DNA of 44,186 bases from Microcaldota archaeon (GCA_021845575.1 JAJZVQ010000001.1:86172-130357); one strand, 5' to 3'; shown: positions 7,564-15,597, counted from the first letter of the stretch. Numbers and translations are program-made. Notes: generated from the sequence alone by a model not told the origin.

Positions 7564-7894
7564 ACAAATCAACAGCAATATTTTAGTATTATTATAACAC
7601 CCTACTTATATAAAATGGGTTTTATTTTTTTGTATGAAGCAGTATCCAGAGTATAACAGGACAATATATAACGACAATTGACAAATCTATGCATCGCCTT
7701 CATCCTACGATTGAAATCATGACTTTCTGCCATATATTTTTGTAAGGAGGAAATAGCTGCTTTTATTTAGTTTTTGCAATGAAAAAACACTATTTTTCTC
7801 GTGATAATAACTATTTTTCTGGTTATCCTTCAGAAATATAGAAAGATATTTATATGTTTTTGTCTCACAAAGATGTAGTTCGTTAAAGGTGATA
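7564..7894. other. Intergenic region before the acidic small gene
   Basis: About 330 AT-rich bases. The only signals I see are an imperfect direct repeat (ACTATTTTTCT at about 7789 and 7810), a TATA-like box around 7848-7857, and the Shine-Dalgarno GGTGAT at 7888-7893 for the next gene. No tRNA or guide RNA pattern was found. Confidence 0.5.
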
Positions 7895-8038
7895 ATGATG
7901 CCAAAATACGAAGAACTTGAGTTAGCAAAGGATAGCAAGAAAGAACCGGCGCCTTCAGATGAAGACGACGAAGACGACGAAGACGATGAAGACTACTACG
8001 ACGACGAAGACGATGACGACGAAGGAGACAGTTATTAG
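7895..8038 (+). CDS. Very acidic small protein, 47 aa
   Basis: Encodes a short Lys/Glu-rich head (PKYEELELAKDSKKEP) and a tail of about 25 residues that is almost entirely Asp and Glu with three Tyr. GGTGAT lies just before tandem ATG codons at 7895 and 7898, and a TATA-like box lies about 45 bases upstream, so it has the signals of a real gene. I do not recognise a family. Acidic tails of this kind occur in DNA mimics, histone chaperones and proteins that bind basic partners; that is analogy only. It precedes the Cdc48 gene by about 160 bases. Confidence 0.65.
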   Translation: MMPKYEELELAKDSKKEPAPSDEDDEDDEDDEDYYDDEDDDDEGDSY

Positions 8039-8196
8039 TAGTTGAGAAAGCGTCTTGCAAATTTGTTTTTTTATTATTTTATAATATACGCATAATTAAT
8101 AATATTATATTGATAGTATTAATTACTGATAATATTAAATACTTTTTTTGCTATTTATTATCTGTTTAAAAATATCGTTCTGGTTTAGTGATTGAA

Positions 8197-10353
8197 ATGC
8201 CGCATGGAATTGAGCTTACGGTTGCAGGTGCATTAGTGACAGATGACGGAAGAGCGATAGCCAGAATAGATTCAAAGGCAAGAAAATTTCTAAATGTCAC
8301 TCCCGGAGACATAATAGACATAAAAGGGAAAAGAAGGTCCACAGCGGCGATAGTCTGGCCTGCGCATACGCAGGATGAAGGATTGGATTTTATAAGAATA
8401 GATGGTTATATCAGGCAGAATATAGGCGCGGGCATAGGTGATAAGGTATTTGTAGGGAAGGCGGACGTTAAAATCGCAGAAAAAGTAATATTAGCCCCGC
8501 CAGTCAATCAGAGGGCTCCGCTCTCTCCAGATTTTTCAGAATACGCTAAAAACAAGCTTGAAGACAAACCGGTATCAAAGGGAGATGTCGTTCCGATACC
8601 GATGTTTGGTTACGTATTTAATTTTATTGTAGCCCAGACGGTTCCGCACGGAATCATCAAGGTTTCAAAGAGTACAGAAATAATAGTGAAGAATGAACCC
8701 ATATCGGAATCGGTTGTAAGGATAGGGGACGTGCATTATGAAGATATAGGAGGATTGAAGAGTGAGATACAAAAAATCAGGGAAATGGTGGAATTGCCTA
8801 TTAGGTATCCTGAACTTTTCGAAAGATTAGGCATCGATCCTCCAAAAGGAGTTCTCCTTTTCGGTTCCCCCGGAACCGGAAAAACCCTTCTTGCAAAAGC
8901 CGTGGCTAATGAGAGCGATGCAAATTTCATCGATATATCGGGGCCCGAACTTGTGAGTAAATTTGTCGGGGAAAGCGAAGAGAAACTTAGGGAAATATTC
9001 AACACAGCAAAGGAAAAAGCACCCACCATAATATTCATGGATGAAATAGACGCAATAGCCCCAAAAAGAGAGGAAGCAACAAATGAGGTCGAAAGAAGAA
9101 TGGTATCTCAACTGCTTACCTTGATGGATGGTATGGCGACAAGGGGGCAGGTAATTATAATAGGTGCGACAAACAGGGAAAATTCCATAGATCCTGCATT
9201 GAGGAGGCCAGGAAGGTTTGATAGGGAGATAGAAATAGGAGTTCCAGACCGAAATGCAAGGAAGGAGATTTTGCAGATCCACACCAGGAATATGCCGCTT
9301 ACCGAAGATGTTAATCTCGATAAACTGGCAGATCTTTCACATGGTTATACGGGCGCAGATCTTGCCGCATTGGCGAGAGAAGCGGCGATGTTCACCCTTA
9401 GGGGAATACTTCCCAAGATAATGGACAAAAATTCCATACCAAACGAGCTGCTTATCGAGTTGAAAGTCAGCATGAATGATTTTATGAGTGCCTTCAGCTC
9501 CATACAGCCAAGCGCATTGAGGGAAGTATTTGTGGAAAGACCAAACGTGCATTGGGACGATGTCGGCGGTTTGGGCGAAGTAAAAACACAGATCAAAGAG
9601 GCTGTCGAGCTTCCGATAAAGAATCCAGAGGTATTTGAAAGAATGGGGATAAGGCCTGTAAAGGGAATATTGCTCGTAGGGGCGCCCGGAACCGGAAAAA
9701 CCCTTCTTGCAAAAGCCGTGGCTACCGAAAGAGAATCAAACTTCATATCCATAAAAGGTCCTGAATTGCTCAATAAATATGTGGGCGAAAGCGAAAAGGC
9801 ATTAAGGGAGATATTCAGAAAGGCTAGAATGGCCTCTCCATGCATTATATTCATGGATGAAATAGACGCAATAGCTTCTTCGAGAGGCGCAGGCAACAAT
9901 GATGCTCTCGTAACAGAAAGAATAGTGGATACATTGTTGACGGAACTCGACGGCTTGCAGACAATGAAAAACATAGTAGTGCTCGCGGCGACGAACAGGC
10001 CGGATATCCTTGACCCTGCTTTGCTAAGGCCGGGAAGGTTTGACAAGATAATCGAGATACCGATGCCTGATGAAAAAACAAGGCTTTCGATATTAAAGGT
10101 ACACACAAAGCATATGCCCTTGTCTGATGACATCGATCTGGACGAATTGGCGAAGATGACCGATAAGTATACCGGCGCCGAGATAGAGAATATCTGCCGC
10201 GAAGCCGGAATGAATGCGATAAGGGACAATGCAACGACTGTTAAAAGGGAATACTTCATTAACGCCATAAAGGACGTAAGACCTGCAATCCCGAAGGAAA
10301 TGGCGGAAAGCATAAAAAAGTTCAAGGATGAACCGGAAAATATGTATAGATAA
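8197..10353 (+). CDS. cdc48: Cdc48/VCP-like double AAA+ ATPase
   Basis: Hexameric unfoldase that extracts and unfolds proteins, in archaea probably feeding the proteasome. Domains: a Cdc48 N domain with double-psi barrel (about 1-180), D1 with Walker A GSPGTGKT at 223-230 and Walker B IIFMDEIDA, then D2 with Walker A GAPGTGKT at 495-502 and Walker B IIFMDEIDA; both arginine-finger regions (RRPGRFD, LRPGRFD) are intact. The length of 718 aa is normal. GTGAT at 8188-8192 is the Shine-Dalgarno for ATG 8197, so I reject the GTG at 8188. Short DNA stretches are identical between D1 and D2. The C terminus does not end in the HbYX proteasome-docking motif. Confidence 0.96.
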   Translation: MPHGIELTVAGALVTDDGRAIARIDSKARKFLNVTPGDIIDIKGKRRSTAAIVWPAHTQDEGLDFIRIDGYIRQNIGAGIGDKVFVGKADVKIAEKVILAPPVNQRAPLSPDFSEYAKNKLEDKPVSKGDVVPIPMFGYVFNFIVAQTVPHGIIKVSKSTEIIVKNEPISESVVRIGDVHYEDIGGLKSEIQKIREMVELPIRYPELFERLGIDPPKGVLLFGSPGTGKTLLAKAVANESDANFIDISGPELVSKFVGESEEKLREIFNTAKEKAPTIIFMDEIDAIAPKREEATNEVERRMVSQLLTLMDGMATRGQVIIIGATNRENSIDPALRRPGRFDREIEIGVPDRNARKEILQIHTRNMPLTEDVNLDKLADLSHGYTGADLAALAREAAMFTLRGILPKIMDKNSIPNELLIELKVSMNDFMSAFSSIQPSALREVFVERPNVHWDDVGGLGEVKTQIKEAVELPIKNPEVFERMGIRPVKGILLVGAPGTGKTLLAKAVATERESNFISIKGPELLNKYVGESEKALREIFRKARMASPCIIFMDEIDAIASSRGAGNNDALVTERIVDTLLTELDGLQTMKNIVVLAATNRPDILDPALLRPGRFDKIIEIPMPDEKTRLSILKVHTKHMPLSDDIDLDELAKMTDKYTGAEIENICREAGMNAIRDNATTVKREYFINAIKDVRPAIPKEMAESIKKFKDEPENMYR
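8869..9875 (+). repeat. Identical DNA tracts shared by the D1 and D2 domains of cdc48
   Basis: The 40 bases at 8869-8908 (Walker A of D1) are identical to 9685-9724 (Walker A of D2), and the 29 bases at 9031-9059 (Walker B) are identical to 9847-9875. Flanking sequence is clearly diverged, including at synonymous sites. This is an internal repeat inside one gene, not a mobile element. Confidence 0.85.
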
Positions 10354-10379
10354 CGATAAAATAGATAAATAGTGATAAA

Positions 10380-10775
10380 TTGAAATTTCTTTATTCTGAC
10401 AAAAAGAGTGGACTGACTGCCACAATGGATCTGAACGACGAAATGATCTCGTTGCTTTTGAACAAGAAAATCGGAGACGAAATAGACGGCACAGCTTTGG
10501 GGCTTACGGGTTATAAATTAAAGATAACCGGAGGTACGGATTCAAGCGGATTTCCTTTGGAAGCCAGTATAAGCGGACAGATAAAAACAAAGGTTATAAG
10601 GGAAAGATTAAATAAGAACAAAGAGAAAATAAATAAAAGGATTACGGTAAGGGGCAATGTAATATCGTCAGATGTAAAGCAGGTAAGCGCACTCATAACA
10701 GAGTACGGTTCAAAGCCGATAGAAGAATTATTTACGGCAAAGAAGAAAGAGGAAGAAAATGACAAAAAAAACTAA
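10380..10775 (+). CDS. rps6e: Ribosomal protein eS6 (S6e)
   Basis: Archaeal/eukaryotic small-subunit protein. Seen: KIGDEIDGTALGL followed by GYKLKITGGTDSSGFPLEA, the hallmark GG(S/T)DxxGFPM-type segment, then KTKVIRERLNKN and the basic KINKRITVRGNVIS region. Length 131 aa with a Lys/Glu tail is normal for archaea. The start is TTG at 10380, with GTGAT at 10372-10376 as Shine-Dalgarno. It lies between cdc48 and aIF2-gamma; the eS6-aIF2-gamma pair is a widely conserved archaeal arrangement. Confidence 0.93.
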   Translation: MKFLYSDKKSGLTATMDLNDEMISLLLNKKIGDEIDGTALGLTGYKLKITGGTDSSGFPLEASISGQIKTKVIRERLNKNKEKINKRITVRGNVISSDVKQVSALITEYGSKPIEELFTAKKKEEENDKKN

Positions 10776-10785
10776 AATGATATAA

Positions 10786-12000
10786 ATGGACATAAAGCAA
10801 AGCGTATTGAATATAGAGACACTGGGTCACATAGACCACGGCAAGACCTCATTGACAAGGATGATAACCGGCATATGGACAGACAGGCACAGTGAAAGCA
10901 TAAAGAGAAATATGACGATAAAATTGGGGTATGCCGATGCGGTGATAAGAAAGTGTGAGGAATGCGAAGGAAGCGAGGCATATACTGTTAAGGACAAGTG
11001 CGACAAATGCGGTGGGGATGCAATACCTTTAATCAGGATCTCAATGATAGACGCACCGGGACATGAAACCCTTATGGCGACCGCAATAGCTGGTGCGAGC
11101 GTCATAGATGCGGTGCTTTTTGTCATTGCCGCTAATGAGCCATGCCCGATGCAGCAGACAAGGGAACATTTAATGATTATGAATCTGCTTGGGATAAAGA
11201 ACGTCATAATCGTTCAGACGAAGATAGATATTGTAGGAAAAGACAAAGCCATAGCGAATTATAAACAGATAAAGGAGTTCATAAAAGGAAGCGTTATAGA
11301 AAATTCTCCCATAATCCCGGTAATGACAAACAGGGGAATAAATATAGACGTACTTCTCAAAAAGATAACAGAGTTGCAAAGGCCTAAGCATGACATTGAA
11401 TCCCCTCCGATAATGTACGTAGTCAGGTCATTCGACGTTAACAAACCGGGCACAAAACCGAAATCGCTTGTAGGCGGAATTTTAGGTGGAGCGGTAATAA
11501 AGGGAAAATTCAAAATCGGAGACGAAATAGAGATACGGCCAGGAATCAATATATCGGAAAACGAAAAGAAAAAGGAATACAAGCCCGCAATAACAAAGAT
11601 ATCCAGTATGAATAACGGAAGCGAAAATATCGAAGAGGCTTTGCCAGGAGGTCTTATCGGATTATCAACCGAAATAGACCCTATGTTCGTAAAAGCGGAC
11701 AGCATGGTCGGAAATCTTGTCGGGCATGTGGGAAAGCTCCCAGATGTGGTAAACAGCATCTCTTTCAGTTACAAGAGGATAAACAGGCCGGACATGCAGG
11801 AACCGCCCATCCACGAAAACGAGGCGTTGATATTGGGAGTGGGAACAGCTACCATAGTGGGCTATGTGGTTAAATCCAAGAAGGATACTATCAATGTCGA
11901 ACTGAATCATCCCGTGTGCATGGAGAAACATTCAAAGATAGCGATATTGAGGAACATAGGGAAGAGATGGAGGCTCACGGGCTATGCAATTTCAAAGTAA
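10786..12000 (+). CDS. eif2g: Translation initiation factor aIF2 subunit gamma
   Basis: GTPase core of the aIF2 heterotrimer that delivers initiator Met-tRNA to the small subunit. Seen: G1 GHIDHGKTSL (about 14-23), G2 region with NMTIKLGYADA, a four-Cys zinc knuckle (CEECEGSE and CDKCGG, about 56-79), G3 DAPGHETLM, and an NKxD-like G4 as QTKIDIVGK. EF-Tu-like domains 2 and 3 follow, ending in KRWRLTGYA. Length 404 aa is typical. The G5 position reads PVMTNRG in place of the usual SA motif. ATG 10786 is preceded by TGATATAA, the same leader as dnaJ in this window. The gene starts 10 bases after eS6. Confidence 0.96.
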   Translation: MDIKQSVLNIETLGHIDHGKTSLTRMITGIWTDRHSESIKRNMTIKLGYADAVIRKCEECEGSEAYTVKDKCDKCGGDAIPLIRISMIDAPGHETLMATAIAGASVIDAVLFVIAANEPCPMQQTREHLMIMNLLGIKNVIIVQTKIDIVGKDKAIANYKQIKEFIKGSVIENSPIIPVMTNRGINIDVLLKKITELQRPKHDIESPPIMYVVRSFDVNKPGTKPKSLVGGILGGAVIKGKFKIGDEIEIRPGINISENEKKKEYKPAITKISSMNNGSENIEEALPGGLIGLSTEIDPMFVKADSMVGNLVGHVGKLPDVVNSISFSYKRINRPDMQEPPIHENEALILGVGTATIVGYVVKSKKDTINVELNHPVCMEKHSKIAILRNIGKRWRLTGYAISK

Positions 12001-12042
12001 TGGGATATCACGCAAGGAATTGTAATATTCGATGTGTTGCAT

Positions 12043-12699
12043 ATGAAAAAAGAACTTGAACAAAAACTTGCAATCAAATACCCCTTTCTCAGACCGAAGC
12101 AAGATCCAAAAATAATCGAGGATTTTTTCGATATCGAATCAAAATTTATATCTGAAGATGAATTGAGAAAACTCGAAGAATCCTCTTTGACCAAAGGCAT
12201 ATCAAAGGAAATAAGAAAAAGAAAAGAAAAACCAACAACAAAGATCTACGGAAAAGATGCCTGCAATCCTCCGTTTATCAGTGATTTGATGGTTTTCGGA
12301 CTTGAATGCGGGGATGGTTGGTATAATCTGTTGGATGATTTATGTTGCAAAATTCAAAAACATCTTGATGAAAATCCGCAGCTAGAATCTTTCAAGATGC
12401 GCCAGATAAAGGAAAAATTCGGGGGGCTTTCTTTTTATTATCAAGGCGGAGACGATTACATATCAAAGGGTGTAAGGGAAGCCGAACAGCAAAGCTACAA
12501 AACATGCGAGTTATGCGGAAATGACGGGAATCCATGCAGAAGCGAAACCGGGTGGCTAAAAACCCTGTGCAAGAAGCATTCAGTAGAACACAATTATAAA
12601 GAGGTGCAGAAAATATCAACGGCGCAAAAATTAAAACCACTTGCAAGAGCAGAGAATATAAAAGATGCAAATTGCAAAAAAAGCAAAAACAAAGGATAA
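12043..12699 (+). CDS. Phage-type hypothetical protein with a C-terminal zinc-ribbon-like region
   Basis: 218 aa. The core FGLECGDGWYNLLDDLCCKI, then MRQIKEKFGGLSFYYQGG, then a Cys cluster (TCELCGNDG, PCRS, TLCKKH) matches from memory a family of uncharacterised proteins common in bacteriophages and bacteria. Those have the same order of GDGWY, (V/I)KEKFG(T/G)L and a CxxC..C..C cluster. An extra charged segment of about 40 residues lies between the KYPFL N terminus and the core. The role is unknown; metal binding by the Cys cluster is likely. ATG 12043 is chosen over GTG 12034. It follows aIF2-gamma by 42 bases, an odd neighbour that suggests transfer from a virus. Confidence 0.7.
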   Translation: MKKELEQKLAIKYPFLRPKQDPKIIEDFFDIESKFISEDELRKLEESSLTKGISKEIRKRKEKPTTKIYGKDACNPPFISDLMVFGLECGDGWYNLLDDLCCKIQKHLDENPQLESFKMRQIKEKFGGLSFYYQGGDDYISKGVREAEQQSYKTCELCGNDGNPCRSETGWLKTLCKKHSVEHNYKEVQKISTAQKLKPLARAENIKDANCKKSKNKG

Positions 12700-12797
12700 G
12701 ATCATCATTGATGGCAAAAAGGAAAATAAAACATGATTATTGGTGGCTGTTGATAATAAGTATTTAGTGCATTGAATTGCGAAGAGTGTGTGTATCT

Positions 12798-13199
12798 ATG
12801 GAAGAATACCTGTTTGTGTACGGGTCGCTAAAAAGCGAAAGCGGCAACACCCTGTCGGTTATAGACAAGAACATGCATTCATTGCTTGCAAAACATTCCA
12901 GATTTATGGGAAAGGCAACCTGTCGCGGTAAACTATACCTCATAAACAATTATCCCGGTGTTGTGCTTTCTAATGCAAAATCAAATATTGTTTATGGCGA
13001 AGTTTATAAGATTTTAGATAGTTCCATCCTATCACGTTTAGATAAATATGAGGAATGTTCTCCGGATTTTCCCGAACCTACCAAGTACAAACGCGAAAAA
13101 TGCAATGTTTACATTGACGGAAAGGTTATAACCTCTTGGATATTTATATATAACCGTTCAGTCAGAGACAAGAAAGAGATCAAATCCGGAAAGTGGTAA
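12798..13199 (+). CDS. Gamma-glutamylcyclotransferase-like (AIG2/GGCT) protein
   Basis: Small cytoplasmic protein of the GGCT/AIG2 fold, whose members form 5-oxoproline or pyroglutamate from gamma-glutamyl amines or peptides. Seen: EYLFVYGSLKSE (the YGSL substrate-cradle motif, residues 3-14), RGKLYLINNYPGV, VYGEVYKI and LDKYEECSP, where the Glu of YE matches the family's catalytic acid. Length 133 aa is typical. The start at ATG 12798 places YGSL at the N terminus as expected. The true substrate cannot be told from sequence. Confidence 0.85.
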   Translation: MEEYLFVYGSLKSESGNTLSVIDKNMHSLLAKHSRFMGKATCRGKLYLINNYPGVVLSNAKSNIVYGEVYKILDSSILSRLDKYEECSPDFPEPTKYKREKCNVYIDGKVITSWIFIYNRSVRDKKEIKSGKW

Positions 13200-13223
13200 G
13201 CAAATACCCGCAAACAGGAATCA

Positions 13224-13268
13224 AGGCGGTGTCAAGCACAAAATACAAATGTGCTTGCTGTTCCGCCT
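13224..13268. terminator. Two-tier stem-loop between convergent genes
   Basis: AGGCGG (13224-13229) pairs with CCGCCT (13263-13268). Inside, CAAGCACA (13233-13240) pairs with TGTGCTTG (13250-13257), leaving small internal loops and a 9-base apical loop. It lies between the cyclotransferase stop and the histone-like stop, so a bidirectional 3'-end structure is the simplest reading. Its two-tier form with an ACA a few bases downstream also recalls an H/ACA guide, but the internal loop is too small and the ACA spacing poor. Confidence 0.5.
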
Positions 13269-13273
13269 GAGCT

Positions 13274-13531
13274 TTACAGGTTTTCTTCGGATATTAATAC
13301 TGCGGATGCCCCTATTCTTTTTAGATTAGTTTTTTTTGCGTATTTCTTTGCCCCAGATATGCTATCTACCAACTTTTCTGCAAGTATTGCTTTAATTGCT
13401 ACGTCGGTTGCACTATCCTTGTTGATTTCTGCGTCTTTGTATATCTCTGCGAAGTCACTATTGCTCAGGACATCAAATGCCTTCCTTTTTATTCGCTCCC
13501 TCCTTTCCCTACAATTTTTTTCGTTCCCCAA
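13274..13531 (-). CDS. Divergent archaeal histone-fold protein, 85 aa
   Basis: The C-terminal 50 residues follow the archaeal histone fold. INKDSATDVAIKAILAEK matches the long middle helix with the preceding loop, and AKKYAKKTNLKRIGASAV lines up with the loop 2-helix 3 block (HMfB: ARHAGRKTIKAED) at A, K/R, N/G, K, I and A positions. The N terminus is longer and more basic than in canonical histones. The Arg-Asp pair (RKTxxxxD) that clamps loop 2 is absent: Leu and Ala occupy those positions. Expected role: DNA wrapping or a DNA-binding regulator. The start is an unusual TTG at 13529-13531; upstream in-frame ATGs are blocked by stops. Confidence 0.6.
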   Translation of the reverse strand: MGNEKNCRERRERIKRKAFDVLSNSDFAEIYKDAEINKDSATDVAIKAILAEKLVDSISGAKKYAKKTNLKRIGASAVLISEENL

Positions 13532-13718
13532 TTCTATCCCCTTTTGGATTAAAGGAGCTCTCCACTCTCCATTTCATCCAATTGTCAATATGATTTCCCT
13601 AATATAAATATCTTTCCAAAAAATTATCGGAATTTTCCAACATAATTTAAGAAAATTAACAAAAATGCAGTTTCCATAAAAGTTGATTCAGATTAATTGT
13701 TGCCTTTTGTGGATTTTT

Positions 13719-14618
13719 CTATTCTATTTTAGTAATAACTCCCACAGCAAACATCCTAGGCGATTTAGATTTGACGAAAATCAATCTATCTCCCATACTC
13801 AAGGGCAGTTTTTTGGCAAGCTCCAATCTGTACGTATTGTCCTTGACATGCGACAGTTTAACTGAAGAATAAGTAAAATACCCTGCAGCTTCGATTTTTT
13901 CGCCTTCCAAATCCACCTCCTTTGCAAATTTACTAACTGTAATACTTACTTCCGCAGAACTTGTCGGTTTTATGATATTAGTTGAAAGCACATCCCCTTT
14001 TTTAATCTCATTGTAATCCAATCCTTTTATAGCCAGTCCTACCCTGGTTCCTGATTCGGAACTCTCAACGTCTATATCATTTACCTGTATATGTTTTATT
14101 GTTACGCCTTTTCCCGAGGAATGAAAAAGATTATCATGCACGTGCACTTTACCTTCAGTAATTATCCCCAATGCTATATCGCCGACACCTTTTACCGGAA
14201 ATGCCCTATCCAATATTATTTTTGTGGTTTTTCCATTTTCAGGGATCTTTTCGCAGCTTCCCAAATACTCCAACATATTCGATTTATCAATGTTTTCATA
14301 ATTTACAGACAACCCTTTTAGTATATTTCCAATATCATTGTCTTTTGTTAAAATCAGCTTTTTGCCAAGCAATTCGCAGCATGCAACCACGTCCGCGAAA
14401 AGCGAATCTATACTTTTAGTGCTTAGCAGTACCAGGTCAGACAAAAGCAACGATTGCGGCAAAGAATAATACTTATCGCTTATATCTGATGGAGTAAGCA
14501 AGGTAATATTCCTATCTTCCAATTTTCTATTGTAAAATGTTATGCCGTTTTCGGAGCCCTTCTTTCCCAGACTCTCAGCCAATTCCCTGTCATTAGGCAA
14601 TGCTATCAAAAGATTCAT
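13719..14618 (-). CDS. EF-Tu/SelB-like protein with a degenerate GTPase domain
   Basis: 299 aa. Residues from about 125 on read as EF-Tu/SelB domains 2 and 3: FPVKGVGDIALGIITEGKVH and VTIKHIQVNDIDVESSESGT, then VGLAIKGLDYNEIKKGDVL, all typical of domain 2 of EF1A/SelB-class factors. The first 120 residues occupy the place of the G domain, but P-loop GxxxxGK(S/T), DxxG and NKxD are all missing. So it is probably not a GTPase. Proteins of this kind (pseudo-GTPase EF-Tu-like) exist in archaea and their role is unclear. ATG 14618; SHOCT gene 11 bases upstream, same operon. Confidence 0.75.
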   Translation of the reverse strand: MNLLIALPNDRELAESLGKKGSENGITFYNRKLEDRNITLLTPSDISDKYYSLPQSLLLSDLVLLSTKSIDSLFADVVACCELLGKKLILTKDNDIGNILKGLSVNYENIDKSNMLEYLGSCEKIPENGKTTKIILDRAFPVKGVGDIALGIITEGKVHVHDNLFHSSGKGVTIKHIQVNDIDVESSESGTRVGLAIKGLDYNEIKKGDVLSTNIIKPTSSAEVSITVSKFAKEVDLEGEKIEAAGYFTYSSVKLSHVKDNTYRLELAKKLPLSMGDRLIFVKSKSPRMFAVGVITKIE

Positions 14619-14629
14619 GACTTCACTCT

Positions 14630-14983
14630 TTATTCCTTGTCAAGTTCCTCCTTCATTCCTTCGTATTCCTTTTTAGTAATTTCCCCCTTTGCATACCTTT
14701 TCCTTAATATCGCATACGATTCATCGTTATCCTCCGATCTTCTGCCTTTGCTGCAGCCGATTGCCCCATTGAAAATTACCTTAAACAACCATACAAAAAA
14801 TAATATTACAAGAACAAGCCAAAATAATCCAAACAGGCCCATTAATCCCATTCCTATCCCCAATACGGAAAACGTGCCAAATCTGGAATCGAATGCGGCT
14901 ATTGCAACAATAATTACCAGCACGGCAATGGCAGCATAAAGCAACCAATGCGATTTATTTCTATACCTATCTTCTTTCTTCAA
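14630..14983 (-). CDS. Small membrane protein with C-terminal SHOCT domain
   Basis: 117 aa. Two long hydrophobic helices (about 13-30 and 42-72) are followed by a cytoplasmic tail ending ILRKRYAKGEITKKEYEGMK, the SHOCT (short C-terminal domain) signature. SHOCT proteins are widespread, mostly of unknown function, and are often membrane-linked oligomerisation tails. The start is TTG at 14981-14983 with GTGAT as Shine-Dalgarno. It is the first gene of a two-gene operon with the EF-Tu-like gene. Confidence 0.8.
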   Translation of the reverse strand: MKKEDRYRNKSHWLLYAAIAVLVIIVAIAAFDSRFGTFSVLGIGMGLMGLFGLFWLVLVILFFVWLFKVIFNGAIGCSKGRRSEDNDESYAILRKRYAKGEITKKEYEGMKEELDKE

Positions 14984-15094
14984 AAAATCACTCTTATAAA
15001 TAACAATATAAAAATTTATACCTTGTCAAAAAATGAAGATTTGGAAACGGTAAAGGGCATGGATGAACCCCTATGTTTCAATCACTCAAAAATT

Positions 15095-15120
15095 CTGCAA
15101 TCCCTCTTATAGGATTGCAG
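15095..15120 (-). terminator. Hairpin terminator downstream of hsp20
   Basis: On the minus strand CTGCAATCC, an 8-base loop and GGATTGCAG form a perfect 9-bp stem beginning 11 bases after the hsp20 stop. AATTTTTGAG follows, so it has the form of an intrinsic terminator or a 3'-end stabiliser. Confidence 0.6.
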
Positions 15121-15131
15121 ATAAAAAGCCA

Positions 15132-15569
15132 TTATTCGACATTTACTTCGCTGCCTCCATGTTCATTTTCCTTTTTGATTTCTATTTTCAGAGTTCCGTT
15201 TTGATAATTCGCTTTTGCCGTATTGGATTTGACTTCTTCAGGAAGGGGTATCCTTCTGTAGTAACCCGAAGATGATCTCTCCTTTCTATAATAATCCTTT
15301 CCTTCTTTTTCTACGGATTCGGTTCTTTCTGCTCTTATTACCACTTCGTCTTTTTTGACCTTTACTTTTATATTTTTCTTGTCCATCCCCGGAATATCCG
15401 CGCTTACGATTAATGAATCTCCCTTATCTTCGATATCCACGCTTGGGAATGACAACCCTTCATTAAAAAGTTCTCCAAAAAGTCTACCCCTATTTCCAAA
15501 AAACTCAAACGGCTCTTCAAAAAACTTATCCTCCACAGGCATTATACTATGTTTTTCTCCTTTTCTCAT
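15132..15569 (-). CDS. hsp20: Small heat-shock protein Hsp20 (alpha-crystallin family)
   Basis: ATP-independent holdase chaperone of 145 aa. Seen: an N-terminal arm with FFEEPFEFFGNRGRLF, then the alpha-crystallin domain starting FPSVDIEDKGDSLIVSADIP, PGMDKKNIKVKV, YYRKERSSSGYYRRIPLPEE and the closing A-x-Y-x-N-G-x-L block (KANYQNGTLKIEI). The C-terminal I-x-I/V anchoring motif is represented only weakly, as EVNVE. GGTGAG seven bases before ATG 15567-15569 fixes the start. It is divergent from the HTH-grpE-dnaK-dnaJ operon. Confidence 0.95.
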   Translation of the reverse strand: MRKGEKHSIMPVEDKFFEEPFEFFGNRGRLFGELFNEGLSFPSVDIEDKGDSLIVSADIPGMDKKNIKVKVKKDEVVIRAERTESVEKEGKDYYRKERSSSGYYRRIPLPEEVKSNTAKANYQNGTLKIEIKKENEHGGSEVNVE

Positions 15570-15578
15570 TTTCTCACC

Positions 15579-15597
15579 TGTCAATTTTTTTTTGACA
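15579..15597. promoter_or_regulatory. Inverted repeat at the hsp20 transcription start, probable heat-shock operator
   Basis: TGTCAA-N7-TTGACA lies 10 bases before the hsp20 ATG. The probable hsp20 TATA box on the minus strand is at about 15606-15614, which would place the transcription start near 15584, within this repeat. A repressor bound here would block initiation, as described for the archaeal heat-shock repressor Phr. The divergent HTH gene is the obvious candidate regulator. The spacer is a T run. Confidence 0.5.

Noticed and set aside
7564-7894. C/D box RNA or tRNA in the 330-base gap
   Set aside because: GTGATAATA and similar strings occur, but no RTGATGA is followed by CTGA at guide distance, and no cloverleaf folds.
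10786-12000. Elongation factor EF1A or SelB
   Set aside because: The zinc knuckle after G2, the length and the eS6 neighbour identify aIF2-gamma.
13224-13268. H/ACA guide RNA
   Set aside because: The two-tier stem-loop with a downstream ACA is suggestive, but the internal loop is too small for a guide pocket and the ACA is too far from the lower stem. A 3'-end hairpin between convergent genes is simpler.
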